Assembly: GCA_023443025.1 (NCBI GenBank)
Contig: JAEZWM010000003.1
Location: forward strand, 1-35,089
DNA length: 35,089 nt
Reading direction: 5' to 3'
Source: Bacillota bacterium
GTDB lineage: Bacteria > Bacillota > Clostridia > Tissierellales > Peptoniphilaceae
The notes under the pieces are model-generated. The model was not told the origin of the DNA. It ran no database searches and saw only the letters and a program-made list of their open reading frames with translations. Shown piece by piece: positions 1-8,288 of this stretch. Within the stretch, counting starts at the first letter, position 1. The number at the start of each line of letters is the position of its first letter. A program made the position numbers and the translations under genes.

Positions 1-1351
1 CTCTAAATTTATTTCTTCTCATCTCAGGTGTATCATCCACATTTGTGTATACATAGTGCTGAAACTCATCAATAAGTGCACCATATGGAATAAACTCCAT
101 GGTGCCTGCTAGGTGAGAATATTTGTACTTTTCAGTATCCTCTCCAAAAAACTTATCTATATATGGCATTGCAAAAAACTCCATACTCATTGAGTGAATT
201 TCACATGCTTCATAAGTTGGGAACACATTGACTGAAAGCGGTAGGTTTCTTGCAAGATGCACTTGTAGTGCGTGACCTGCTTCATGAGTCAGTACATCGA
301 CATCGTGCGCTGTGCCGTTCATATTAGCAAAGATGAACTGAGCTTTTAATTCAGGAAGTGGTGTACAGTATCCTCCCGACATCTTACCATCACGACTAAC
401 CAGGTCAAACAGGTCATACTTCTGCATGAAATCAAAGAATTCTTTTGTTTCGGGACTCATGTCCGAGTACATCTCTCTTGCTCTTTCTATCATCCACTCG
501 GGATCTCCTTTTGGAGTTGGGTTTCCTGACTCAAACTTAAAAGCTTCGTCGTAGTATTTTAACTCGTCAAGACCGAGTCGTTTTCTTTGCCTATCGTAGA
601 TTGTAGTAGCATAAGGAACGACATGTTTTTTGATAGCATCTCTATAGACTTCAACATCCTCAGGTCCATAGTCACTTCTATTCATCATTAGATAGCCCAG
701 TTTGACATAATTATCAAAACCTAACTTTTTGGCAATTCGATGTCTGATTTTAACAAGTCTATCGAATATATCGTCAAACTTATCCATGTTTTCTTCAAAA
801 TAACCATAGTAAGCTTCATTGGCACGCTTTCTTTTTTCTCGATCCATATCCTGCATCTTAGGAATTAGCCTTGCCAGTGTATAGGTCTCGCCGTCAAATT
901 CGATTTGAGCTGAACCTATTAACTCTGAATACTCATCGGCAGTTTTATTTTCTTCAACTAAATCCTCTACTATTGAAGGATCAAAAGATTTTCTTTGCAT
1001 CTCAAACAAGTTTATAACCTGTTGACCAAATTCCTCCACAATTCTTTCTCTATGCTCCGAGTCCAGAATCCCTTCATTAAATGCGGTCATCGCTTCAGTA
1101 AAACGAGGAGAGTTTTCATTGTAGAATTCATTTTCTTTTTTATAAAACTCATCGGCTGTGTTCATAGTGTATCTGATGTAGCAAATTGTACCGGCATTAT
1201 TGTATTTTCTAGCAAGTTTGTCTGCTTCATAAATAAGCTCTATTTGCCTTTCAGCATCTGCCGTTTTAAACTCGGTAGTTAATGAGTTAATCTCTTTTAT
1301 AATCTCGTCAACATCAGGTCTTTTGTACTCTATTTCGTGAAATTTTTTCAT
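1..1351 (-). CDS. M3 family oligoendopeptidase (PepF-like), 3' end outside window
   Basis: Translating the minus strand from the ATG at 1351 gives an open frame of about 450 codons that leaves the window without a stop. The start has a good ribosome binding site, AAAGGAT. The zinc metallopeptidase motif HEAGH lies at about residues 356-360, inside LTHEAGHALQVH; its two His and one Glu are the ligands and catalytic base of thermolysin-like zincins, and this form is typical of peptidase family M3. Such enzymes are cytoplasmic and cut short peptides, completing use of imported oligopeptides. Family members are about 560-600 residues long, so roughly the last quarter is missing, probably including the third zinc ligand unless the Glu further along in the visible part serves. 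No neighbour reveals a specific partner. Family assignment is confident; the exact subfamily (PepF versus another M3B oligoendopeptidase) is inferred. Confidence 0.9.
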   Translation of the reverse strand, partial: MKKFHEIEYKRPDVDEIIKEINSLTTEFKTADAERQIELIYEADKLARKYNNAGTICYIRYTMNTADEFYKKENEFYNENSPRFTEAMTAFNEGILDSEHRERIVEEFGQQVINLFEMQRKSFDPSIVEDLVEENKTADEYSELIGSAQIEFDGETYTLARLIPKMQDMDREKRKRANEAYYGYFEENMDKFDDIFDRLVKIRHRIAKKLGFDNYVKLGYLMMNRSDYGPEDVEVYRDAIKKHVVPYATTIYDRQRKRLGLDELKYYDEAFKFESGNPTPKGDPEWMIERAREMYSDMSPETKEFFDFMQKYDLFDLVSRDGKMSGGYCTPLPELKAQFIFANMNGTAHDVDVLTHEAGHALQVHLARNLPLSVNVFPTYEACEIHSMSMEFFAMPYIDKFFGEDTEKYKYSHLAGTMEFIPYGALIDEFQHYVYTNVDDTPEMRRNKFR

Positions 1352-1450
1352 AATACATCCTTTCTGTTTCTCTAGTACTACATTTATTTATACCCACTTT
1401 TGAGAAGTATGCTTATATTTAATCAAAAGTTTGATACCTGTGAAAATCTT

Positions 1451-2050
1451 TTATTCAACTTCAAAATGATCCAGATAAAGATTGTAAAATTGTTCGCCAA
1501 TCTTTCTCATTTCACCGGTTATTACTCTTATTCCAAGCTCGGATTTCATCCAATTGTCTTTAGATGCCACCTCTATATAAGCAGGTGCAATTAGAATTTC
1601 GGAATCCGGAAAGACCATATTAAAGTACATATAAGACCTTCTCGCATGGTAATCCTTTACACAAAGTATTATTCTATCATGAGCTATACCGGAAGCTTCA
1701 AGCATGGCTTTCGACTTAAGAGCATTTTCAAATGTATAGGTTGCAGTGTCTTCTTTAAGTATGGCGGAGCTTGGCACTCCATTTAATTCCAGACCATACT
1801 TCATAAATTCATATTCCGTTTCGAATTCACGCTTGTACCTTTCGAGCCTTATCTTTTCCCACTCAAATCTACCAATATCCTTACTGTATGCTCCCGATGC
1901 TAAAATATATGGTGCATATCCGGTATTGTAAATATCTGCAGTGAGTTCTATAGTTTCAATAGATCTACTCCCCGGCAGCAATATAAGGTCGGACTTTTTA
2001 AGTTCATCTTCCATAAAAATAAATTCCGTCAAATCTCTTATGCTTTTCAT
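1451..2050 (-). CDS. YdcF/DUF218 family protein
   Basis: This 199-residue protein has the DUF218 (ElyC/SanA/YdcF) pattern. An early strand, LILLPGSRSIETIE, is followed by YILASGAYSKD (residues about 40-60), then KEDTATYTFENA, where acidic and Asn residues form the conserved pocket, and RIILCVKDYHARRSYMYF near the middle. Members are small Rossmann-like proteins of poorly known role; some affect cell envelope integrity, and YdcF of E. coli binds S-adenosylmethionine. No signal peptide or membrane segment is visible, so it is probably cytoplasmic, unlike SanA. The start at 2050 is supported by GGAG five bases upstream. It lies divergent to proC with only 50 bp between the two starts, so the promoters must be very close. 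The function in this cell cannot be said. Confidence 0.75.
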   Translation of the reverse strand: MKSIRDLTEFIFMEDELKKSDLILLPGSRSIETIELTADIYNTGYAPYILASGAYSKDIGRFEWEKIRLERYKREFETEYEFMKYGLELNGVPSSAILKEDTATYTFENALKSKAMLEASGIAHDRIILCVKDYHARRSYMYFNMVFPDSEILIAPAYIEVASKDNWMKSELGIRVITGEMRKIGEQFYNLYLDHFEVE

Positions 2051-2100
2051 TTCTTCTCCATTCTTTAGTACTATGTTATAATCACATTGAGGTGATAATT

Positions 2101-2907
2101 ATGAAATTAGGAATAATTGGTTTTGGCCATCTGGCAAGCGCTTTTGCTGAAGGCATTTTAGAATCCGGGGTTCTTAAAAATGACCGGATCATGATAACTT
2201 CATTGACTGAAGAGACCAGAAACTCAGCTGAAGCTAAGTACGGTATAAAATCCTACAGTTCAAATAAAGAGCTTGCAACTAACTGTGACTATATCATTAT
2301 ATCAGTTAAACCACATCAATACCGAGATATTATAAATGAAATTGCAGACAGCTTAAAAAAAGATACTGTAATCATAAGTTTTCTTGCAGGAACAAAACTG
2401 GCACAATTAGAAGAATGCCTTCCTGAAAAGACTAAACTTACAAGAGTGATGCCAAATATTGCAATGGCAGTTAGAGAGTCACTTACAACTATCTGTCCAA
2501 ATGAAAATATGACAGAAGCCGAAGTATCAGAAGTGATAAAACTTTTCGAAGGGGTAGGTAAGGTTATTAGAGCAACAGAAGATGAACTAGAAAAAATATC
2601 CGCAGTTTCATCTTCCGGACTGGGATTTGTTGGATATCTTTTGAATGCTTTTGAACTAGCAACAGAAGAGCTCGGACTTCCAGCGGATTTAAAGGAACTA
2701 ATCTCAACTCAGACATTCCAAGGAGCAGTAAGCACAGTTCAAAATACGGATATCACATCTAAACAACTCTCAGATAAGGTCGCAACCAAAGGTGGTTCAA
2801 CCATTGAAGGTCTTTATGTACTGATGGATCATCATGTAGATGTAAATATAGTAAAGGCAGTAAGCGCATCGTTTAACAAGCTTAGCGAACTGAGTAAAAA
2901 GAAGTAA
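2101..2907 (+). CDS. proC: pyrroline-5-carboxylate reductase
   Basis: The 268-residue product reduces 1-pyrroline-5-carboxylate to proline with NAD(P)H, the last step of proline synthesis, in the cytoplasm. The N-terminus has the Rossmann motif GIIGFGHLASAF, the middle has the family sequence LTRVMPNIAMAV, and the C-terminal dimerisation domain contains VATKGGSTIEGL (about residues 223-234), which matches the ProC VTSPGGTT region. The usual SGSGPAY signature is altered to SSSGLGFVGY, so a divergent P5CR-like protein such as ComER remains possible. I start at ATG 2101, not the in-frame GTG at 2092, because that GTG is part of the ribosome binding site GAGGTGAT at 2089-2096. A TATAAT box at 2077-2082 is a likely -10, leaving a very short leader. 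It is monocistronic and ends at a strong terminator. Confidence 0.82.
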   Translation: MKLGIIGFGHLASAFAEGILESGVLKNDRIMITSLTEETRNSAEAKYGIKSYSSNKELATNCDYIIISVKPHQYRDIINEIADSLKKDTVIISFLAGTKLAQLEECLPEKTKLTRVMPNIAMAVRESLTTICPNENMTEAEVSEVIKLFEGVGKVIRATEDELEKISAVSSSGLGFVGYLLNAFELATEELGLPADLKELISTQTFQGAVSTVQNTDITSKQLSDKVATKGGSTIEGLYVLMDHHVDVNIVKAVSASFNKLSELSKKK

Positions 2908-2948
2908 ACTATGCAGAAATGTTGTAAATAAGAATAATTAAAAGCATA

Positions 2949-2978
2949 AAAAATTTCCTCAACTCTGAGGAAATTTTT
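2949..2978. terminator. bidirectional intrinsic terminator
   Basis: A perfect 13-bp stem, AAAAATTTCCTCA with loop ACTC and its complement, lies between convergent proC and the phasin-like gene. A tract on one side and T tract on the other let it work on both strands. It overlaps the stop codon of the phasin-like gene by two bases. Confidence 0.9.
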
Positions 2979-3276
2979 ATTCTTTATTTGGAAAGATTTT
3001 TTTAAGTTCGTCTCTGATTATGCCTTGTACTTCATCTTTCTTTACATATTCAGTTAAGTCAATACTTTCTTTTATATTTTCCTTTACAAATTTCTTTAAA
3101 TTTGCTTTTTCCTTCTCAACTTGTGAGAGTATATCATCGATAACCTTTTTAGAATCTTCAGAAGCGACTTCACCTCTGTCTACCATATCCTCTACAAAGT
3201 TCTCGATTTTTTCTTTAGATGTGTTGAATAAACCCATTCCAAAATTTATAGTATCATTTAGCAAGTTTCTTTTCAT
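2977..3276 (-). CDS. small phasin-like coiled-coil protein
   Basis: This 99-residue, highly charged protein begins MKRNLLNDTINFGMGLFNTS and then runs as amphipathic helix rich in Lys and Glu, with VEDMVDRGEVASEDSKKVIDDIL and VEKEKANLKKFV. The layout (a short hydrophobic helix, then EKIENFVEDMVDRGE, then a coiled coil) resembles the small phasin-like proteins often annotated in Firmicutes as polyhydroxyalkanoate granule or synthesis regulator phasins. No PHA synthase gene is in the window, so a granule role cannot be inferred. ATG 3276 is chosen over the upstream in-frame start at 3300 because GGGGGAC sits seven bases before it. No signal peptide or membrane span is visible. The homology is a pattern judgement, not a search result. 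Confidence 0.65.
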   Translation of the reverse strand: MKRNLLNDTINFGMGLFNTSKEKIENFVEDMVDRGEVASEDSKKVIDDILSQVEKEKANLKKFVKENIKESIDLTEYVKKDEVQGIIRDELKKIFPNKE

Positions 3277-3359
3277 TGAAGTCCCCCTTATTTTAATCAA
3301 TTATATCATAGAACAAAAACATTTTCACCAAAAGTGTTTTAAGTTCCATTAGTATGGGG

Positions 3360-3390
3360 TATAATAATATTACTTTGCGAATGCTTCGCA
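3360..3390 (+). promoter_or_regulatory. znuA promoter -10 and downstream palindrome (possible Zur site)
   Basis: TATAAT at 3360-3365 is a consensus -10; a weak TTTTAA 17 bp upstream could be the -35. Just downstream, 3376-3390 reads TGCGAA TGC TTCGCA, a 6-bp inverted repeat straddling the expected transcript start. An imperfect inverted repeat with arms AAAACATTTT and AAAAGTGTTTT lies upstream at about 3315-3340. Either could be the operator for the Zur-like protein encoded at the end of the operon. The position fits repression, but neither matches the Bacillus Zur box. Confidence 0.5.
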
Positions 3391-3409
3391 TTACTTTTTA
3401 GGAGGTTTT

Positions 3410-4414
3410 ATGAAATTAATCAAAAGTTTTTTATTATTAGTTGTTGTTGGACTACTGGCATCTTGTAGTCCGAAAGATGCAGGTACAGGCGATAAGCTTA
3501 AGGTTTACAGCTCGGTGTATCCTGTATGGGATTTTACTTCAAAGGTCGGCGGTGATAAAATAGATAATAAGATGCTCGTCCCTATGGGCGCTGAAGCCCA
3601 TGACTGGGAACCATCACCAACCGACATTGCTGATTTGGAAAAGGCCGATGTTCTAGTCATAAATGGTTTGGGACTTGAGCAGTGGTTTGAATCGGTTTCT
3701 GCATCACTTTCAAACAAAGATCTTTCAATTATCGACACATCAAAAGATACAACGCCTATGGAAGGTCATAGCCACAGCCATGATGAGCATGACCATGAAC
3801 ATGATGAAGATGAGCATGAACACGAACATGATGATCATGAAGAAGAACATGATGAAGACGAGCACGATGAGCATGACGACCATGATCACGGCATCTACGA
3901 TCCACATATATGGTCAAGTCCGGTAGAAGCAAAGAAACAGATGAAGATAATAATGGAAGAACTCTCTAAAGTAGATCCGAACAATGCAGATTATTATAAA
4001 GAAAATTATGAGAAGTACGCAACTGAATTCGACAAGCTGGATGAGGAATATAGATCAGCTATAGGTGAATTTAGCAGTAAGGATATGATAGTATCTCACG
4101 AAGCATACGGATACCTTGCTCATGAGTATGGACTTAACCAGGTAGGGGTTGAAGGGCTTATTCCGGAATCAGAACCTACTCCACAGAGAATGGCAGAAAT
4201 CATAGATTTAATAAAAGCCAAGGGAGTAAAAGCCATCTACTTTGAAGAAGCTGGAGGTTCAAAAGTTGCTGAATCTATCGAATCATCAACAGGTGCAAAA
4301 GCAATGTATCTAAGTACACTCGAATCGCTTAATAAAGAAGAATCAGATAGTGGAGCGGATTATTTTTCTGTTATGAGATCTAATTTAGAGGCCTTAAAGG
4401 AGGGCCTTCGTTGA
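3410..4414 (+). CDS. znuA: zinc ABC transporter substrate-binding lipoprotein
   Basis: This is the extracellular zinc-capturing component of a ZnuABC/AdcABC-type importer. The N-terminus has a lipoprotein signal with lipobox LLASC, giving a lipidated Cys19. The cluster A-I fold is shown by the spaced histidine ligands H64 (GAEAHDWEPS), H166 (DPHIWSSP) and H230 (VSHEAYGYLAHEYG), and by the long linker helix between the two lobes. Between about residues 119 and 163 there is a loop made almost wholly of His, Asp and Glu, dense in HDEH and HEHD units, a hallmark of zinc rather than manganese binders. A strong RBS (TAGGAGG) precedes ATG 3410. The gene overlaps znuC by four bases, and a Fur-family regulator closes the operon, supporting zinc as substrate and zinc-dependent repression. 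Confidence 0.92.
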   Translation: MKLIKSFLLLVVVGLLASCSPKDAGTGDKLKVYSSVYPVWDFTSKVGGDKIDNKMLVPMGAEAHDWEPSPTDIADLEKADVLVINGLGLEQWFESVSASLSNKDLSIIDTSKDTTPMEGHSHSHDEHDHEHDEDEHEHEHDDHEEEHDEDEHDEHDDHDHGIYDPHIWSSPVEAKKQMKIIMEELSKVDPNNADYYKENYEKYATEFDKLDEEYRSAIGEFSSKDMIVSHEAYGYLAHEYGLNQVGVEGLIPESEPTPQRMAEIIDLIKAKGVKAIYFEEAGGSKVAESIESSTGAKAMYLSTLESLNKEESDSGADYFSVMRSNLEALKEGLR

Positions 4415-5151
4415 TTAACTGTGTGATTAATGTTAATGATGTAAATTTTTCGTATGGAAATCATCAAATTCTTAAACATGTCAATTTATGTGTGAGTAAA
4501 GGTGATTTTGTTGCAATAATAGGTTCAAATGGAGCAGGAAAAAGCACTTTAATTAAACTGCTCCTTGCTGAGCTTGATTATAAAGAAGGATCTATTGAAG
4601 TTTTAGGAAGGGATATTTCGAAGACTAAAAGCATTCCCGAAATTGGATATGTACCACAAACAGGGCTTGGAAAAAATTCTAACTTCCCTGCATCCGTATA
4701 TGAAGTAGTATCTACAAATTTATATTTAAAAGTTGGAAGATTTAAGTTTTTCAATAATAATCATAAAAAGAAAATTATGAATACATTAAAACTGGTTGGA
4801 ATGGATTCTTATTGGGATAGACCAATTAGTGAACTTTCAGGAGGGCAAAGACAGAGAGTTCTTCTTGCAAGAGCACTGGTCTCAGATCCTAAGATGTTAA
4901 TTCTGGATGAACCAACAACCGGCGTAGATTCTGAGTCTACCGACAGCTTTTATAAGCTGCTTAAGGATTTAAACAAGACAGGTGAACTAACTATTATAAA
5001 TGTAACTCATGATTTGGGAAAGGTGTTTCCTTATACAAATAGAGTTTTTTGTTTAGAAGAAGGTTATCTACTGGAACTATCAAGGGACGAAGTCGAGCAT
5101 GAACTTAGCCATAGACATGAACATCCTCCACTTGAAGAAAGGAGCATGTAA
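4411..5151 (+). CDS. znuC: zinc ABC transporter ATP-binding protein
   Basis: The product is the cytoplasmic ATPase that powers ZnuB. It has Walker A (GSNGAGKST, about residues 37-45), a Q-loop in GYVPQTG, the signature LSGGQRQR and Walker B LILDEPTTG followed by the H-loop NVTHDLG. Length (246 residues) suits the family. The start is a TTG at 4411, seven bases after a perfect AAGGAGG; it shares bases with the znuA stop (TTGA), so translation is probably coupled. A later GTG at 4423 is less well placed. The last 20 residues are unusual: they contain HELSHRHEHPP, a small His-rich tail that might bind zinc. It is followed directly by znuB with a one-base overlap. Confidence 0.92.
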   Translation: MINCVINVNDVNFSYGNHQILKHVNLCVSKGDFVAIIGSNGAGKSTLIKLLLAELDYKEGSIEVLGRDISKTKSIPEIGYVPQTGLGKNSNFPASVYEVVSTNLYLKVGRFKFFNNNHKKKIMNTLKLVGMDSYWDRPISELSGGQRQRVLLARALVSDPKMLILDEPTTGVDSESTDSFYKLLKDLNKTGELTIINVTHDLGKVFPYTNRVFCLEEGYLLELSRDEVEHELSHRHEHPPLEERSM

Positions 5152-5951
5152 TGCCTGCAATTTTTCAGTATGAATTTATGATAAAAGCATTCATAGTAGG
5201 CGGAATACTAGCCATTATTATACCTTTAATAGGAGTGGTGGTCGTTCTAAAAAGACTTTCTATGATGGGAGATGCTCTTTCACACTCATCACTAACAGGT
5301 GTTGCAGCAGGACTGGTATTTGGCTTTAATCCTGTAATCGGTGCGGTAGCTGCTACTCTAATAGCTTCACTTAGTATCGAAGCTGTAAGAAAGAAAATTC
5401 CTGAGTTTTCAGAGATGTCTATTGCCATCATTATGTCAGCAGGTATAGGTCTCGCAGGTTTGCTGTCGGGATTTATAAAAAACTCAACAGGTTTTAACAG
5501 TTTTCTATTTGGATCGATTGTTGCCATCTCAAATTTTGAGTTGATATTTGTTGTGATAACCGGATTGGTTGTTCTAATTAGCTTAATAATGCTGCATAAG
5601 GAGCTGTTTTTTATTGCCATTGACGAAAGAGGAGCTATTCTTTCAGGGGTACCTGTAAAGTCTACAAACTTTATATTTACTGTACTTACAGCTATTACTG
5701 TTTCTATTGCGGCACGAACAGTTGGCACTCTAATAGTATCATCTATGATGGTTGTTCCTGTAGCTTGTGCAATGCAGCTGTCAAGAAGTTATAAACAAAC
5801 TGCCTTTTTATCCGTTTTATTCGCATTTGTTTCTACTTTTATTGGATTGATTCTCTCCTTTTATTTGGGATTAAAACCCGGTGCTACTATAGTTATAGTA
5901 TGCGTAATGTTTTTGATTATTATACTTACATTAAAAGCAGTGAGGCGATAG
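5151..5951 (+). CDS. znuB: zinc ABC transporter permease
   Basis: This 266-residue integral membrane protein belongs to the ABC-3 permease family (ZnuB/MntB/TroC type). It shows seven to eight hydrophobic segments, the family sequence LKRLSMMGDALSHSSLTGVA (about residues 34-53), which contacts the ATPase and lines the metal path, and the later conserved segment TVGTLIVSSMMVVPVACA. It moves zinc delivered by ZnuA across the membrane. ATG 5151 overlaps the znuC stop by one base, with AAAGGAG placed six to seven bases upstream. The stop is one base before the zur start codon, so the four genes almost certainly form one transcript. I saw no truncation. Confidence 0.92.
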   Translation: MPAIFQYEFMIKAFIVGGILAIIIPLIGVVVVLKRLSMMGDALSHSSLTGVAAGLVFGFNPVIGAVAATLIASLSIEAVRKKIPEFSEMSIAIIMSAGIGLAGLLSGFIKNSTGFNSFLFGSIVAISNFELIFVVITGLVVLISLIMLHKELFFIAIDERGAILSGVPVKSTNFIFTVLTAITVSIAARTVGTLIVSSMMVVPVACAMQLSRSYKQTAFLSVLFAFVSTFIGLILSFYLGLKPGATIVIVCVMFLIIILTLKAVRR

Positions 5952-5952
5952 T

Positions 5953-6342
5953 ATGAATAATAAAAATTTTAGAATGACCAGTAAGAGAAAAGCAATATAT
6001 GAAATAATAAAAGATTCACCTCTACCTCTTACTGCACTTGAAATTTTTGAAAAACTTAATGAAAACGAAGAAGTTTGGCTTTCCACGGTTTATAGAACAC
6101 TGGAGCTCTTTGATAATGAAGGGATTATTACTAGAACCCATATTCCGGGATCAGACATTTCTCACTATATCTTTTCAGATGAGAGTCACAAGCATTATGG
6201 AGTATGTGTGGCTTGTCAGAAGATCATTAGTATAAGCGATTGCCCACTTGATAGCTATAAGCCAAAGCTATCTGATACAGGTTTTGAAATTATTGACCAC
6301 CGCTTTATGGTGTATGGATATTGCAGCGGTTGTAAAAAATAG
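5953..6342 (+). CDS. zur: Fur-family metal regulator, probably Zur
   Basis: The 129-residue protein has the Fur layout. An N-terminal winged helix (MTSKRKAIYEII... and the recognition region LSTVYRTLELFDNEGII) is followed by a metal and dimerisation domain with HYIF, ESHKHYGVCVACQ and two CxxC pairs, C85/C88 and C124/C127, which hold the structural zinc. Fur, Zur, Mur and PerR share these features. Zur is chosen because the gene is the last in a zinc importer operon, beginning one base after the znuB stop. PerR is unlikely on context. The RBS GAGG lies just inside the znuB stop region. The expected role is zinc-loaded repression of znuACB-zur, giving autoregulation. No obvious terminator follows. 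Confidence 0.85.
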   Translation: MNNKNFRMTSKRKAIYEIIKDSPLPLTALEIFEKLNENEEVWLSTVYRTLELFDNEGIITRTHIPGSDISHYIFSDESHKHYGVCVACQKIISISDCPLDSYKPKLSDTGFEIIDHRFMVYGYCSGCKK

Positions 6343-6422
6343 TTTAATAATTTTTCTTTTATTAACATAAAGCACATTTGGAATAAACATACAGGTGTTA
6401 ATATTAATACGAGGTGATTATT

Positions 6423-7115
6423 ATGCTAATTTATGCACATAGAGGTTCCAGTAATAAGCTTCCTGAAAATACTATGGAAGCATTTGAAAAAGCTCTAGAT
6501 GACAAAGCGGATGGCATAGAACTGGATGTACAGCTTAGTGCAGACGGTATACCGGTAATCATTCATGACGAAAATCTTAAAAGACTTACAGGTGAGGACT
6601 TATGGGTTAAGGATTTGGTTCTCAAGGACCTATATCCTCTAAATGTTTTAGACTCCGGATTTAAGATTCCTACTCTTGTTGAATACTTAGATTGGGTGAG
6701 TCGCACTGATCTGGTAACTAATATAGAACTAAAAACTTCAGTTTTTAAGTATGAAGGCCTTATCGACTCTGTTGCAAAACTTGTAAGACGGTATTTTATT
6801 GAAGATAAAATAATGATTTCATCCTTTAACCACCTTAGTTTAAAGGAGTCTAAGGAACTTTTGCCTTCTGTTAGGCATGCGGCTTTAGAAGTTTCGAATC
6901 TAGTAGCTCCGGAAGAATATCTTGCAAATAACGGATTTGAATACTACCATCCTCTTTTTACAACAATTGATAGAGACTTGGTAAAGACTTTAGATAAACA
7001 CGATATAAAGATAAATGCATGGACTGTAGACAGCCATGAACACGCTATCAAGCTTAAAGAACTAGGTATAGAAGGAATAATAACTAATGTCCCCCATGAT
7101 TTTATAAATCTATAA
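6423..7115 (+). CDS. ugpQ: glycerophosphodiester phosphodiesterase
   Basis: The enzyme hydrolyses glycerophosphodiesters, from phospholipid breakdown, to an alcohol and sn-glycerol 3-phosphate. The GDPD TIM-barrel signatures are all present: H6 and R7 in YAHRGSS, then PENTMEAF, E33 and D35 in GIELDVQLS, and H48 in VIIHDENL. The C-terminus has NAWTVDS and GIEGIITNVP, which close the barrel. At 230 residues it is the short cytoplasmic form; no signal peptide is seen. ATG 6423 is preferred to GTG 6414, which belongs to the RBS GAGGTGAT. It converges on the ugp importer genes, and the pairing supports joint use of glycerophosphodiesters as carbon and phosphate source. A near-palindrome GTGTTAATATTAATAC lies at 6393-6408 before the RBS. 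Confidence 0.9.
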   Translation: MLIYAHRGSSNKLPENTMEAFEKALDDKADGIELDVQLSADGIPVIIHDENLKRLTGEDLWVKDLVLKDLYPLNVLDSGFKIPTLVEYLDWVSRTDLVTNIELKTSVFKYEGLIDSVAKLVRRYFIEDKIMISSFNHLSLKESKELLPSVRHAALEVSNLVAPEEYLANNGFEYYHPLFTTIDRDLVKTLDKHDIKINAWTVDSHEHAIKLKELGIEGIITNVPHDFINL

Positions 7116-7121
7116 TAATAT

Positions 7122-7157
7122 AAAAAAGTTGAGATTATTTTAAATCTCAACTTTTTT
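7122..7157. terminator. bidirectional intrinsic terminator
   Basis: A 15-bp perfect stem, AAAAAAGTTGAGATT with its complement and a 6-base loop ATTTTA, separates the convergent ugpQ-like gene and ugpC. A and T tracts on the two sides allow termination in both directions. Confidence 0.92.
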
Positions 7158-8277
7158 ATATTTGATATTTTGTATTGTCTTTCGGAAGAGGTATTATTAA
7201 AGTCTCTTCTGTTTTCACATTGAAATAATATGCCTTTCTCATATTTACTTTAAGTCTTATTACATCACCAAGCTTTACTTTCATATTTCCGGAAATTCTA
7301 GCAACACTACCTACTCCAGCTAAGTCAAAATAAATATAAGTATCAGAACCCATGTACTCTACATTATCTACTTTAACCTCAAAAGAATCTTCACCTTCTC
7401 CGAGTAAAAAATCCTCAGGTCTTATTCCAAGTATAACTTCATCAGGAACACTTCCACTAAATCTAATAAGTGACTCCTCATGAATGGTTATTTCTTTAGA
7501 ATTTAAATTTATAGTATAGTTAGAGTCCTTTTTACCTGTTTTAACATTGTACATATTCATCTTTGGACTTCCAATAAATTGTGCAACGAAACAATTTGCC
7601 GGAAAGTCGTATATCTTTGCAGGAGTATCCATTTGTTCTAATCTTCCATCTCTTAAAATAGCAATCCTATCACCCATTGTCATTGCCTCAGTTTGATCAT
7701 GAGTTACATAAATAAAAGTAGTTTTTAATCTTTGGTGTAGTTTAACTATCTCAGCTCTCATAGATACCCTTAGTTTTGCATCGAGATTTGATAGGGGCTC
7801 ATCAAGCAAGAAAACTTGAGGGTTTCTTACCATTGCCCTGCCAAGTGCAACCCTTTGTCTTTGACCTCCACTAAGCTGAGCAGGTTTTCTGTCCAGTAGA
7901 TCATCGAGCTGAAGTATGCCGGCAATTTCATCAACTTTTTTATCGATGCTTTCCTTTTTTAAACCCTTCATCTTAAGTGGAAATGAAATGTTTTTTCTTA
8001 TGCTCATATGCGGATATAGAGCATAGGACTGAAACACCATAGCTATATCTCTGTCTTTTGCTTGTACATCATTCATACAGTTGCCGTTGATAAATAAATC
8101 TCCGTTGCTTATATCCTCCAAACCGGCTATCATCCTTAGAAGACTTGATTTTCCACATCCGGATGGTCCTACGAGAACAACGAATTCCTTATCTTTAACA
8201 TGAAGACTTACATCGTTAACCGCTAAATGTTCATTGTCATATACCTTTGTAATATTGTTTAATTTTACTTCTGCCAT
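7156..8277 (-). CDS. ugpC: sugar/glycerol-3-phosphate ABC importer ATPase
   Basis: This 373-residue protein is a CUT1 family ATPase of the MalK/MsmX/UgpC type. Walker A is GPSGCGKSS (about residues 37-45), the signature is LSGGQRQRVALGRA, Walker B is VFLLDEPLSNLD, and the H-loop is in YVTHDQTEA. The C-terminal third, from about residue 235, is the OB-fold TOBE regulatory region with GIRPEDFLLG. It is the last gene of the four-gene minus-strand operon and lies 11 bp after ugpE, with RBS AAAGGAT. MalK-like ATPases can serve several importers, so the substrate is inferred only from the operon and the adjacent GDPD gene. Confidence 0.88.
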   Translation of the reverse strand: MAEVKLNNITKVYDNEHLAVNDVSLHVKDKEFVVLVGPSGCGKSSLLRMIAGLEDISNGDLFINGNCMNDVQAKDRDIAMVFQSYALYPHMSIRKNISFPLKMKGLKKESIDKKVDEIAGILQLDDLLDRKPAQLSGGQRQRVALGRAMVRNPQVFLLDEPLSNLDAKLRVSMRAEIVKLHQRLKTTFIYVTHDQTEAMTMGDRIAILRDGRLEQMDTPAKIYDFPANCFVAQFIGSPKMNMYNVKTGKKDSNYTINLNSKEITIHEESLIRFSGSVPDEVILGIRPEDFLLGEGEDSFEVKVDNVEYMGSDTYIYFDLAGVGSVARISGNMKVKLGDVIRLKVNMRKAYYFNVKTEETLIIPLPKDNTKYQI

Positions 8278-8288
8278 ATTTATCCTTT

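Noticed and set aside
3663..3926. Plus-strand frame with many Met residues inside znuA
   Set aside because: It is the shifted reading of the His/Asp-rich repeat and has no start signals.
5165..5728. 187-codon minus-strand frame within znuB
   Set aside because: It is antisense to a strong permease gene with clear coupling, and shows no domain or RBS.
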